DNA of 64,000 bases. Source: Candidatus Ancaeobacter aquaticus (GTDB taxonomy: Bacteria; Auribacterota; Ancaeobacteria; Ancaeobacterales; Ancaeobacteraceae). Shown in pieces: positions 56,723-64,000 of the stretch. Every line of letters starts with the position of its first letter. Within the stretch, counting starts at the first letter, position 1. The stretch is from NCBI GenBank assembly GCA_030765405.1, contig JAVCCP010000028.1:33220-97219 (forward strand). Direction: 5' to 3'. Position numbers and translations under genes: made by a program. A model generated the notes under the pieces. It was not told the DNA's origin and ran no database searches. It saw only the letters and a list, made by a program, of their open reading frames with translations.

Positions 56723-57997
56723 ATGAAGATATTAATTATCGGTGGTGGTGGAAGAGAACATACTATTGCTTGGAAAGTTGCACAGAGTCCTCGTGTAGAA
56801 AAAATATATTGTGCACCGGGAAATGCCGGAATAGAGAAGATAGCCGAATGTGTTCCTCTTGATGTAAATGATGTTTCAGGACTAGCGGATTTTGCTTTGT
56901 CTCACAATGTTGATATAACGATCGTTGGCCCTGAGTTACCGCTTACGATAGGCATTTGTGACGAGTTTAAAGCAAGAGGACTAAAGATCTTTGGCCCATC
57001 AAAAGATGCGGCTATACTTGAATCAAGTAAAGTGTTTACAAAAGAATTGTTGCAAAAATATAATATTCCAACCGCAAAAAGCAGTGCTTTCAGCACATCT
57101 ATTTCTGCGATACAGTTTGTAGATACATTGACAGTCCCAATTGTCATTAAAGCAGATGGTTTATGTGCGGGTAAAGGTGTTATTATTGCCGAAACACATG
57201 ATGCGGCAAAAAAGGCAATAAGTGATATTCTCGACAATAAAGTCTTTGGTGAAGCAGGAAACGAAATCATTATCGAGGAGTTTTTACGAGGACAGGAAGT
57301 GTCGATTTTTGCGATATCAGACGGGGAAACGATCAAGGTTCTCCCTTCTGCACAAGACCATAAAAGAATATTTGATAATGATAAGGGGCCGAATACGGGC
57401 GGCATGGGAGCGTATTCACCGGCACCTTTTGTGTCTGAAGAAGATATAGTGTGGATCACAGACAATATACTGCTTCCAACAATAGAAGGAATGAAAAGTG
57501 AGGGGAAACTGTATACGGGTGTTTTGTATGCCGGTTTGATGATCACTGAAAGCGGTCCAAAGGTATTAGAATATAATGTGCGTTTTGGTGATCCTGAAAC
57601 ACAAGTTGTCTTGCCGCGTATTGCAAATGATCTAATAGATATTATTGAAAAGACAATAGATGGGACACTAAGTGATATTGAAATAGAGTATAAAGAAGAG
57701 TCTGCAGTATGTGTTGTTATGTCTAGTGGAGGATATCCGGGAAGTTACGAAACAGGTAAAGAAATACATGGATTAGAAGCAGCGGGAGAATTGGATGCTG
57801 TATGTGTTTTTCATGCAGGGACAAAAAATGATAATGAAAAAGTAGTAACTTCAGGTGGCCGGGTACTCGGTATAACTGCATTAGGGAAAAATCTTCAAGA
57901 GGCAATTGATAAAGCGTATAAGGCGTGTGCAGCAATACATTTTGACGGTATGTTCTATAGAAAAGATATTGGAATTAAGGGGACATTCCAGCTGTAA
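56723..57997 (+). CDS. purD: Phosphoribosylamine-glycine ligase (GAR synthetase)
   Basis: An ATP-grasp enzyme: PRA plus glycine to GAR. ILIIGGGGREHTIAWK at the N-terminus, VIKADGLCAGKGVIIA (about 142), GPNTGGMGAYSPAPF and EYNVRFGDPETQ are family motifs. ATG 56723 with AGGAAC upstream gives 424 residues; the in-frame ATG at 56699 adds 8. The stop (57995-57997) lies inside a reverse-form AGCTT heptad repeat, which encodes the last residues. Confidence 0.97.
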   Translation: MKILIIGGGGREHTIAWKVAQSPRVEKIYCAPGNAGIEKIAECVPLDVNDVSGLADFALSHNVDITIVGPELPLTIGICDEFKARGLKIFGPSKDAAILESSKVFTKELLQKYNIPTAKSSAFSTSISAIQFVDTLTVPIVIKADGLCAGKGVIIAETHDAAKKAISDILDNKVFGEAGNEIIIEEFLRGQEVSIFAISDGETIKVLPSAQDHKRIFDNDKGPNTGGMGAYSPAPFVSEEDIVWITDNILLPTIEGMKSEGKLYTGVLYAGLMITESGPKVLEYNVRFGDPETQVVLPRIANDLIDIIEKTIDGTLSDIEIEYKEESAVCVVMSSGGYPGSYETGKEIHGLEAAGELDAVCVFHAGTKNDNEKVVTSGGRVLGITALGKNLQEAIDKAYKACAAIHFDGMFYRKDIGIKGTFQL

Positions 57998-58099
57998 GCT
58001 TTAAGATAATATAGCATGTATAGCATTTAGCGCATAGCGGGTAGCGTATAGTTAAAAAATTAAAGCAAAAGCTAAACTAACCGCCATCCACTATTTAGG
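57990..58099. repeat. Mixed heptad repeat region after purD
   Basis: 57990-58005 is a short AAGCTNT array covering the purD stop. 58021-58099 is a TAGCGNN element: units tagcatt, tagcgca, tagcggg, tagcgta, tag, then the core TTAAAAAATTAAAGCAAAAG, which is the exact reverse complement of the core at 46950-46969, and a degraded opposite arm. Confidence 0.8.
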
Positions 58100-58136
58100 T
58101 TATTGGAGTTTATTTCGAATTTTAGTATTTATTGCA

Positions 58137-58166
58137 TATAGCTTAAAGCTTACAGCTTATAGCTTT
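58137..58166. repeat. NAGCTTA heptad repeat before purE
   Basis: Units tagctta, aagctta, cagctta, tagctt, just before the purE ribosome site (GAAGGAGGA). Nearly identical to 5854-5884. Confidence 0.75.
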
Positions 58167-58182
58167 TAAAGAAGGAGGAAAT

Positions 58183-58680
58183 ATGAGTGTTAGTATTGTA
58201 ATGGGTAGTGATTCAGATTTTCCGATTGTTGAAAGCGCGATAGACGTGTTGAAAAAGAATGGGATAGCCTATGATATTAATGTCATATCTGCACACAGAT
58301 CACCTGATAAAGCGTTAGCATTTGCTCAGGGTGCGGTAAAGAAAGGCACTAAAATTATTATTGCGTTTGCTGGAAGTGCAGCGCATCTAGCAGGAGTGAT
58401 TGCGTCTCACACAATAATTCCCGTTATTGGTGTACCGGTTCCTTCAAGTGATATAAAAGGATTAGACGCTCTTTTATCTACAGTACAGATGCCATCAGGG
58501 GTGCCTGTGGCAACAATGGGGTTAGGTAAAGCAGGTGCGGTAAATGCGGCGATCTTAGCAATGCAAATACTTTCTCTTTCAGATAGTACCCTGCAAAAGA
58601 AACTTGAAGAGCATAAGAAAGAACTAGCTCAAAAAGTTGATGCTGCTGAAAAAAGAGTAAAAGATAAGTGTAAGGAATAA
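58183..58680 (+). CDS. purE: N5-carboxyaminoimidazole ribonucleotide mutase
   Basis: Moves the carboxyl group of N5-CAIR to CAIR. IVMGSDSDFPIVESA, SAHRSPDKALAFAQ and AFAGSAAHLAGVIASHT are the class I PurE signatures. 165 residues. AAGGAGGA is 6 bases upstream. Class I PurE normally needs PurK, which is not in the window, nor are purC and purN. The last gene of the purine run; sua5 follows 5 bases later. Confidence 0.95.
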   Translation: MSVSIVMGSDSDFPIVESAIDVLKKNGIAYDINVISAHRSPDKALAFAQGAVKKGTKIIIAFAGSAAHLAGVIASHTIIPVIGVPVPSSDIKGLDALLSTVQMPSGVPVATMGLGKAGAVNAAILAMQILSLSDSTLQKKLEEHKKELAQKVDAAEKRVKDKCKE

Positions 58681-58685
58681 TACCA

Positions 58686-59360
58686 GTGGCAACACGCGTT
58701 TTGCATGTCGATAAAGATGCTCCTGATATGCGCAGTATAGAAGAGGCAGCGCAGATTGTACGTCGTGGTGGTATCGTCGCGTTTCCTACTGAAACAGTGT
58801 ATGGTCTGGCATGTAATGCAGCGCGGGATGATGCTGTTAAGAAGATGTATGCGTTAAAGGAGAGGGAAAAAGGAAAGCCATTTACTATTCACATTGCAGC
58901 ACAAGAAACAATCACGCACTATGCGGTAGATATTAATGCGCAGGCACGGAAGCTGATGAGGAAGTATTGGCCTGGTCCATTAACTATGGTGCTTCCTTTA
59001 AATGAATCGTATTCCGGAGATGAACGCCTTGCGTTAGCACCTAGTTTTGAAAAAATCATAGAATCAATACATTCAGTTGGGTTTCGTTTTCCGCGGCATG
59101 CTGTTGCACAAAAGTTTATTGAAACGTGCAATGTCCCTATAGCGGCCCCGAGTGCAAATAAGAGCGGAAACAATTCGCCGATGTGCGCGGATGATGTTTT
59201 AAATGATTTTGATGGGGATATAGAGCTTATTATAGATTCAGGCCCTACAGAATATTTGGTGGGGTCAACAGTTGTTAAGTGCTTTGCAGAGACAGTAGAT
59301 ATTTTGAGGGTTGGGGCAGTTGCCAGTGATGAAATAAAAAAATGTGTTGAGGATACATGA
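58686..59360 (+). CDS. Threonylcarbamoyl-AMP synthase (Sua5/YwlC/TsaC family)
   Basis: Makes threonylcarbamoyl-AMP for the t6A37 modification of ANN-decoding tRNAs. GGIVAFPTETVYGLACNA (about 30), KEREKGKPFTIHIA, WPGPLTMVLPL, VGFRFPRHAVA and APSANKSGNNSP are YrdC/Sua5 motifs. The start is GTG 58686. At 224 residues it carries the YrdC domain only, without the long Sua5 C-terminal domain. Overlap of 4 bases with the next gene. The order with ywlE, rpiB and glyA mirrors Bacillus ywlC-ywlE-ywlF-glyA. Confidence 0.93.
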   Translation: MATRVLHVDKDAPDMRSIEEAAQIVRRGGIVAFPTETVYGLACNAARDDAVKKMYALKEREKGKPFTIHIAAQETITHYAVDINAQARKLMRKYWPGPLTMVLPLNESYSGDERLALAPSFEKIIESIHSVGFRFPRHAVAQKFIETCNVPIAAPSANKSGNNSPMCADDVLNDFDGDIELIIDSGPTEYLVGSTVVKCFAETVDILRVGAVASDEIKKCVEDT

Positions 59361-59824
59361 CAACAATCTTATTTGTCTGTACAGGCAACAGTTGCAGGAG
59401 TCCGATGGCAGAAGGTATCTTGAAAAATCTGCTGAGAAAAAAATATGATTTCAAGATAATGAGTGCGGGAACAGCAGCTCTTGAAGGGTTATCGGCTTCT
59501 CCGCATGCTGTGGAAGCACTGAAGAAAAGAGGAATTGATATATCAGGACATATATCACGTTCAATAAGTGAGGATATGATACAGAAATCATATCTTGTTA
59601 TTGTGATGGCTGAAGAACACAAGAAATCAATTATAAAGAAATACCCTGATGCTGCACACAAAGTACATTTGTTAAAAGAGTATGATGAAAACGGTGCAGA
59701 TAGTGGTTCAATGGATGTTGCGGATCCGGTGACACAACCGGAACACGCATACGATACATGTATAAATGAGATGCAAAATTCATTGAGTAATCTTGCTATA
59801 CGCCTCATAAAAGGGGAAATATAA
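59357..59824 (+). CDS. Low-molecular-weight protein phosphatase, YwlE-like (possible protein-arginine phosphatase)
   Basis: A 155-residue LMW-PTP. P-loop CTGNSCRSPMAE has Cys8 and Arg14; a C-terminal DVADPVTQ gives the general acid Asp. In Bacillus YwlE the loop residue Thr11 gives arginine-phosphate specificity, where tyrosine phosphatases have a bulky residue. Here the equivalent is Ser12, small and hydroxylated, which leans toward YwlE. The synteny with Sua5, RpiB and GlyA also points that way. No McsB kinase gene is in the window, so substrate remains open. Confidence 0.87.
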   Translation: MTTILFVCTGNSCRSPMAEGILKNLLRKKYDFKIMSAGTAALEGLSASPHAVEALKKRGIDISGHISRSISEDMIQKSYLVIVMAEEHKKSIIKKYPDAAHKVHLLKEYDENGADSGSMDVADPVTQPEHAYDTCINEMQNSLSNLAIRLIKGEI

Positions 59825-59832
59825 AACAGCTA

Positions 59833-59924
59833 TAATAATTAAGGGGACATGTTCCTAATTATTATAAGAAAAAGAAAACTTGGGCAAAAAAAGACTAATT
59901 AGGTACGTGTCCCCTTAATTATTA
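59833..59924. repeat. GGGGACRYGTNCC inverted-repeat element with AT-rich ends
   Basis: Arms of about 29 bases (59833-59861 and 59896-59924), 2-3 mismatches, with the inner words AAGGGGACATGTTCC and GGTACGTGTCCCCTT and outer TAATAATT/AATTATT. The spacer is about 34 bases, A-rich. It resembles a REP doublet or tiny MITE. It lies between ywlE-like and rpiB. Confidence 0.85.
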
Positions 59925-59951
59925 GGAAACAACAAATATTAGGAGTGAAAG

Positions 59952-60389
59952 ATGAAAGTGGCGATTGGATCTGACCATGGAGGATATGACTTAAAGACTT
60001 TTGTTGCGGGTTATTTGAAAGAGCAGGGGTACGAGGTCACTGATCATGGTTGTTATGACAAAGAATCAGTTGATTACCCTGATTACGCTAAAGCTGTTGC
60101 GCATGATGTTAAAGATAAAAAAACCGATTGTGGTGTCTTGATATGCACAAGCGGTCAAGGTATGTCTATGACGGCAAATAAGGTACAAGGTATCAGAGCG
60201 GCACTTTGTACGGATGAATATGCGGCACGAATGAGCAGGTTGCATAATGATGCAAATATTCTTGTTATGGGAGCAAACCCGGTAGATGAAAAAAATGCGC
60301 GGGTTATTATGGATGTATGGTTTGCGACAGAGTTTGAAGGCGGCCGGCATCAAAGACGAGTGCAAAAAATAGATAATAGTGAGAATTAG
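59952..60389 (+). CDS. rpiB: Ribose-5-phosphate isomerase B
   Basis: Interconverts ribose-5-P and ribulose-5-P; its product ribulose-5-P is the substrate of KdsD encoded at 5899. AIGSDHGGYDLK at the N-terminus, DYPDYA, and the active-site CTSGQGMSMTANK with Cys65 are typical. IRAALCTDEYAARMSRLHNDAN also. 145 residues. AGGAG at 59941 precedes the ATG. Confidence 0.96.
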   Translation: MKVAIGSDHGGYDLKTFVAGYLKEQGYEVTDHGCYDKESVDYPDYAKAVAHDVKDKKTDCGVLICTSGQGMSMTANKVQGIRAALCTDEYAARMSRLHNDANILVMGANPVDEKNARVIMDVWFATEFEGGRHQRRVQKIDNSEN

Positions 60390-60427
60390 GGGATTTCTCT
60401 ATCCCTTAACAACAAATGGAGTTAACG

Positions 60428-61672
60428 ATGAGTAAAACGTTAAAAGAAGTAGATCCGCAGGTATATGCTGCGATTCAGAAAGAAATTAAAAGACAAAAAG
60501 AAACAATAGAACTTATCGCATCAGAGAATTTTGTCAGTGAAGCAGTCCTTGAAGCGCAGGGTTCAGTAATGACAAACAAATACTCGGAAGGATATCCTGA
60601 TAAAAGGTGGTATAACGGTTGCGAGAACGTTGATATAACTGAAACTTTAGCGATTGAACGCGCAAAAGAGCTTTTTGGTGCCGATCACGCGAATGTACAG
60701 CCTCACTCAGGATCACAAGCGAACATGGCTGTATATTTTTCCGTTTTAAATCCGGGCGATACTATTGTGGCTATGAGTCTTGCGCACGGGGGGCATCTCA
60801 CACACGGTCACCCGATGAATTTTTCAGGACGGTACTATAAGATTGTTCCTTACGGTGTGAAAGAAGATACTGAGACACTTGACTATGATGAGATAGAAAA
60901 ATTAGTTTTGGAGCACAAGCCGAAAATGATCGTTGGGGGTGCGAGCGCATATCCCCGTATTATTGATTCAGAAAGGTTACGAAATATTGCGGATAAGGTT
61001 GGTGCGTATCTCATGGTGGATATGGCACATTTCGCCGGACTTGTTGCGGCAGGATATCATCCAAGCCCTGTGCCACACTGCGATTTTGTGACAACAACAA
61101 CACATAAAACATTGCGTGGACCTCGTGGCGGAATGATACTCTGCAGGGAGCAATTTGCAAAAGAAGTTGATAAACAGGTATTCCCTGGGATTCAAGGCGG
61201 TCCGCTAGAACATGTTATTGCGGCAAAAGCGGTTGCATTTAAAGAGGCGCTTACTCCGGAATTCAAAAAATATCAAAAACAAGTCGTTGATAATGCGGCG
61301 TGTCTTGCAAAAGAACTTTCAGATAAGGGGCTCAGAATAGTTTCTGGCGGCACAGACAATCATCTTATGCTTGTTGATATGACATCAGTTAAGTTAACCG
61401 GTAAAGACGCGGCAAATGCACTCCATGAGGCAGGGATCACGGTAAATAAAAATATGATCCCATTTGATCAGGCAAGTCCTTTTGTTACCAGTGGGATCAG
61501 AATCGGCACGCCGGCGGTAACAACACGTGGGATGAAAGAAGACGCCATGGCTGAAATTGCCGATCTGATTGTAACGGCACTATCAGATATAGAAAATAAG
61601 GACGCAATTGCTCAAGTAAAAAAACGTGTAATAACACTTACTGATAACTATCCGCTTTATAGTGATATTTAA
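60428..61672 (+). CDS. glyA: Serine hydroxymethyltransferase
   Basis: A PLP enzyme making glycine and methylene-THF from serine; glycine and C1 units feed purine synthesis. [35 protein letters not shown], and the PLP lysine K227 in [14 protein letters not shown] are present. ATG 60428 with GGAG upstream gives 414 residues; an in-frame ATG at 60416 overlaps that site. The fourth gene of the sua5-ywlE-rpiB-glyA set. Confidence 0.97.
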   Translation: MSKTLKEVDPQVYAAIQKEIKRQKETIELIASENFVSEAVLEAQGSVMTNKYSEGYPDKRWYNGCENVDITETLAIERAKELFGADHANVQPHSGSQANMAVYFSVLNPGDTIVAMSLAHGGHLTHGHPMNFSGRYYKIVPYGVKEDTETLDYDEIEKLVLEHKPKMIVGGASAYPRIIDSERLRNIADKVGAYLMVDMAHFAGLVAAGYHPSPVPHCDFVTTTTHKTLRGPRGGMILCREQFAKEVDKQVFPGIQGGPLEHVIAAKAVAFKEALTPEFKKYQKQVVDNAACLAKELSDKGLRIVSGGTDNHLMLVDMTSVKLTGKDAANALHEAGITVNKNMIPFDQASPFVTSGIRIGTPAVTTRGMKEDAMAEIADLIVTALSDIENKDAIAQVKKRVITLTDNYPLYSDI

Positions 61673-61717
61673 ACTAATAATGTAATAACGGACGAAATGC
61701 TAAAAAATAAATTAGTT

Positions 61718-61740
61718 TTTAGTCTATAGTCTGGGGTCTA
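61718..61740. repeat. GTCT heptad repeat before nrdR
   Basis: Units ttagtct, atagtct, ggggtct, period 7, ending 5 bases before the nrdR ATG. It is the reverse-strand relative of the CAGAC array at 3160. The G-run may double as a weak ribosome site. Confidence 0.6.
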
Positions 61741-61745
61741 ATAAT

Positions 61746-62210
61746 ATGAATTGTCCATACTGTAGTCATCCTGAAGATAAGGTCGTTGATTCCCGTGCAT
61801 CTCAAGATGGATGGGTTATACGGCGCAGAAGAGAATGCCTTGATTGTGAGAAACGGTTTACGACATATGAGCGTATTGAAGAATTGACGTTAAAAGTCAT
61901 TAAAAAAGATAGTCGTAGAGAAGATTATGATCGGCATAAAATACTCTCAGGCGTTATGAAAGCATGTGAAAAGAGACCGGTGAGTATGGATGATATAGAA
62001 AAGACGGTTGATGGCGTTGAGATGGAACTAATGAAGGTATATGATAGGGAAGTGGAAAGTAACAATATCGGTGAAGTGGTTATGAAAAAACTGCATCTCC
62101 TTGATGAAGTAGCATATATCCGTTTTGCATCGGTGTATCGGCAGTTTAAAGATGTAAACGAATTTATGAGTGAAGTAAAAAATCTTCTTTCACCGAAAAA
62201 TAATAAATAA
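61746..62210 (+). CDS. nrdR: Transcriptional repressor NrdR
   Basis: A zinc-ribbon plus ATP-cone repressor of ribonucleotide reductase genes. The ribbon MNCPYCSHPEDKVVDSR has C3/C6 and RRRRECLDCEKRFTTYERIE has C31/C34. The ATP-cone follows (about 49-139: KVIKKDSRREDYDRHKILSG). 154 residues, typical. The next gene is an ATP-cone fragment likely from a reductase, the expected target. A heptad repeat stands immediately upstream. Confidence 0.96.
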   Translation: MNCPYCSHPEDKVVDSRASQDGWVIRRRRECLDCEKRFTTYERIEELTLKVIKKDSRREDYDRHKILSGVMKACEKRPVSMDDIEKTVDGVEMELMKVYDREVESNNIGEVVMKKLHLLDEVAYIRFASVYRQFKDVNEFMSEVKNLLSPKNNK

Positions 62211-62245
62211 TATTTTTATCGTACAGGTCGTATAGAGATAACGGA

Positions 62246-62740
62246 ATGGAAAAAAATAAAAATACAGTGGCATTTGTAAAGAAAAGGGATGGCAATGTCG
62301 TTCCTTTTGAAAAAAAGAAAATAGCGCACGCAATTTTTCAGGCGATAAAATCTGTTGGCACAGAAGATAGGTTGCTCGCCGACGAGCTTGCCGAATCAGT
62401 TGCGTTATATCTGGGCAAGCAATATCAGGGAAGTATACCTGATATTGAAACCATACAGGATACCGTTGAACGCATATTGATGGAAATGGGGCAGATAGAA
62501 ACCGCAAAATCATATATCTTGTATCGTGAGAAAAGAGCTCAGCTCAGAAAACTCATGAATAAAGCACATGAAGACACAGTATCATTAGAAAAAGGATGGA
62601 ATAGGAAAAAAATCATTACCGCGCTCATGTCTGATCTGGGTCTGCCATTCATTCTTGCTGAAAAAATAGTTGATGTTGTTGAAGAAAATATCGGTGAACG
62701 TTCAGTTCCCCCCGAACAGTTAAATCTTTCCATTAATTAA
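62246..62740 (+). CDS. ATP-cone protein, probably a truncated ribonucleotide reductase N-terminus
   Basis: 164 residues. An ATP-cone domain covers about residues 8-100: VKKRDGNVVPFEKKKIAHAI, then IQDTVERILMEMG and AKSYILYREKRAQ, as at the N-terminus of NrdD/NrdJ reductases. A second cone-like stretch starts WNRKKIITALMSDLGL (about 117) but breaks off after VPPEQLNLSIN. The stop codon is the first bases of the palindromic element at 62739, and no reductase catalytic domain follows, so the gene was probably cut there. Alternatively it is a stand-alone ATP-cone protein. No Shine-Dalgarno is obvious. Confidence 0.7.
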   Translation: MEKNKNTVAFVKKRDGNVVPFEKKKIAHAIFQAIKSVGTEDRLLADELAESVALYLGKQYQGSIPDIETIQDTVERILMEMGQIETAKSYILYREKRAQLRKLMNKAHEDTVSLEKGWNRKKIITALMSDLGLPFILAEKIVDVVEENIGERSVPPEQLNLSIN

Positions 62741-62793
62741 AAAAGGGGACTGTCCCTATTATTTAAGAATAATTCGGGACAGTCCCCTTTTTT
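62739..62793. repeat. GGGGACTGTCCC inverted-repeat element
   Basis: A perfect 18-base inverted pair: AAAAAAGGGGACTGTCCC (62739-62756) and GGGACAGTCCCCTTTTTT (62776-62793), loop 19 bases. It could serve as a terminator for both flanking genes. It starts in the stop codon of the ATP-cone fragment. Confidence 0.88.
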
Positions 62794-62818
62794 ATAAAGC
62801 ATGCGAATATTTTTTAAG

Positions 62819-63622
62819 CTATTTCTTCAAACTCTTTCTACGAAAATATGCGAGACCAAAAAGTCCGAGACCGAATAATGCGTAGGTTGACGGTTCTGGG
62901 ACACCGTTAATTACTATATTATCAAGTGAAGCAGTAGCTCCATTGCCTGGGTTCCCTCCAATTCCAAAAGCACTAAAATTAGCTATATCGGCTTCAAAAC
63001 CAACATATGCACTCTCTTCAGTATGATAATTCCATGCATACTCTGTCCCACCGTCTAAATCAAGAAGAACATTGTATGTATCAGCATCGAAATCAACGTC
63101 TTCTATTTTTATTCCTATAGTCTTTCCTGTTAAATTTCCAAAATTATATATAAAAATATCAGGTCCGCTTGTTGCTGCTTTAAGTATTAAATTATCCGCT
63201 CCATCTGTTTTCCAGAACAATACTGGCCCGTTACTTTCAGCATTATCGCTTACACTGAATCCAGAATAAGTAAGATCAAACCCTGGAGAGGCACCTGAAA
63301 TTATGTATTGTAATTCACATGTTGCATTTGTATTTATTGTATGACCAAACGCCCTGTAACCTGAATGAGCTGGTAGCATATCCGAAACAAATTGACCAGC
63401 ATTACTTGCGTTGACAGTTTGGCATGTCCAATCATCGGCTACCATCCCTATACTTGACCATTTTTGATCAGCGCTCCAGTCTCCGCCAGTTGTTCCCTCG
63501 CCTATAAGGTCATCGGTTAAGGTATAGCCTTCGAAATTTTCTGTTAGTGTTAATGCATAAGTACAAGAACAAAAAGATATGAGTAATGCTAGTGTGAGAA
63601 AAAACGAAAACACATGTTTCAT
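62819..63622 (-). CDS. PEP-CTERM sorting-domain protein
   Basis: A 267-residue exported protein. The signal peptide is about residues 1-23 (FFLTLALLISFCSCTYA). A beta-rich body follows (TLTENFEGYTLTDDL, later DNIVINGVPEPS), similar in style to concanavalin-like/LamG-fold domains, though I cannot name it. The C-terminal sorting tag has VPEPSTYALFGLGLFGLAYF and the basic end RRKSLKK. Such tags are processed by exosortase (EpsH/XrtA type), which must be encoded elsewhere. A good promoter and ribosome site (GGAGG) lie upstream on the minus strand. Confidence 0.88.
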   Translation of the reverse strand: MKHVFSFFLTLALLISFCSCTYALTLTENFEGYTLTDDLIGEGTTGGDWSADQKWSSIGMVADDWTCQTVNASNAGQFVSDMLPAHSGYRAFGHTINTNATCELQYIISGASPGFDLTYSGFSVSDNAESNGPVLFWKTDGADNLILKAATSGPDIFIYNFGNLTGKTIGIKIEDVDFDADTYNVLLDLDGGTEYAWNYHTEESAYVGFEADIANFSAFGIGGNPGNGATASLDNIVINGVPEPSTYALFGLGLFGLAYFRRKSLKK

Positions 63623-64000
63623 AATTACCTCCGTGGTTAGAATGTTATTAGTAAAAAACGTATTGCTTCTTTATGGTAGTTATTTTTGTTAGGGAAATTT
63701 AACCACAAATACTATATTCTGTCAAAGTGTAAGTTTGTTAAATTACGGTTTTTATGATTCTTTCTAAATATGCTGTTTTGGAGAGAAAATTCCCGCTAAT
63801 TTCACTCTTTCACTGCCCCGATTTATCGGGGCGGTGTATGTTTTTGCCGTAAAAAATGGGGTAACTCCAGGACCAGCAATTCCGCAACAAAGTATTTTAA
63901 CCCACCATAAGTCATTCTATTTACGATATTTTAGTGGTAAACGCCTTGTATGAGCAAATTCGCATTGGATTCGAAGTATTATGTTGACATAAAAACTGAT
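63623..64000. other. Right-edge intergenic region
   Basis: This 378-base stretch has no supportable gene. It holds the promoter of the PEP-CTERM gene (63697-63725, minus), a GC-rich hairpin at 63811-63836 (CAC-T-GCCCCGAT / ATCGGGGC-G-GTG), and a TTGACA at 63984 that may be the -35 box of a gene beyond the edge. Confidence 0.45.
63697..63725 (-). promoter_or_regulatory. Predicted promoter of the PEP-CTERM gene
   Basis: On the minus strand: TTGACA (63725-63720), a 17-base spacer and TTAAAT (63702-63697). It gives a leader of about 65 bases with GGAGG before the ATG. Confidence 0.6.

Noticed and set aside
63811..63836. Terminator at the right edge
   Set aside because: The stem is good but no T-run follows directly and no gene on either strand ends nearby in the window.

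Overview
The window looks like a chromosomal segment of a Gram-negative (diderm), AT-rich bacterium with a core metabolic gene set. Four things point to a lineage outside the Proteobacteria, such as Omnitrophota or another PVC-group relative. A full Kdo/heptose/LPS-transport gene set coexists with Firmicutes-like operon orders (purS-purQ-purL-purF-purM-purH-purD; sua5-ywlE-rpiB-glyA; hprK with HPr and EI). Four LpxL-family acyltransferases are present, one fused to a heptosyltransferase. There is a PEP-CTERM protein. Many gene borders carry short-period repeats. The taxonomic call is inference; no rRNA, tRNA or CRISPR array was seen.

Layout: 1-10.6 kb is an LPS-precursor block: an unrecognised partial gene, heptose kinase, gmhB, kdsB, pyrG, kdsA, kdsD, kdsC, two tandem lpxL-like genes, lptC, lptA. 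10.6-15.7 kb holds lptB, hpf, hprK, ptsH, ptsI and a sugar nucleotidyltransferase. 15.8-18.3 kb is the SAM cycle (metK, ahcY). 18.3-23.4 kb runs on the minus strand: lptF, lptG, a DPM1-type glycosyltransferase, a LAB_N protein and an ArnT-like transferase. 23.6-25.3 kb has a CPBP protease and comF. 25.4-30.1 kb has an outer-membrane barrel protein, a FecR-domain protein and a CHASE2-adenylate cyclase. 30.7-35.7 kb has a D-aminoacylase and a peptide ABC transporter without ATPase genes. 35.8-46.9 kb is LPS-core assembly: two acyltransferases, three heptosyltransferase domains, several GT2/GT4 enzymes, acpS and small secreted proteins. 47-58.7 kb has tpx and the purine operon (B,S,Q,L,F,M,H,D,E). 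58.7-62.7 kb has sua5, ywlE-like, rpiB, glyA, nrdR and an ATP-cone fragment. A PEP-CTERM protein lies at the right end.

How they work together: heptose and Kdo synthesis, CTP supply, late acylation, core glycosylation and the Lpt bridge together make and export LPS. The HprK/HPr/EI set has no sugar permease nearby and looks regulatory.

Most unusual signals: (1) degenerate heptanucleotide arrays (period 7, several core words such as TAGCGNN, NAGCTTA, NNCAGAC, ACGARTC) at about 19 gene borders, often folded as inverted pairs around a T-rich core and often overlapping stop codons; (2) GGGGACTGTCCCC palindromic elements, one supplying the C-terminus of a protein; (3) a 72-bp duplicated purM 3' end separated from the intact gene by about 160 bp of consecutive hairpins, resembling a tiny integrated element; (4) an LpxL-heptosyltransferase fusion; (5) a tandem lpxL duplication with a decayed third copy start.
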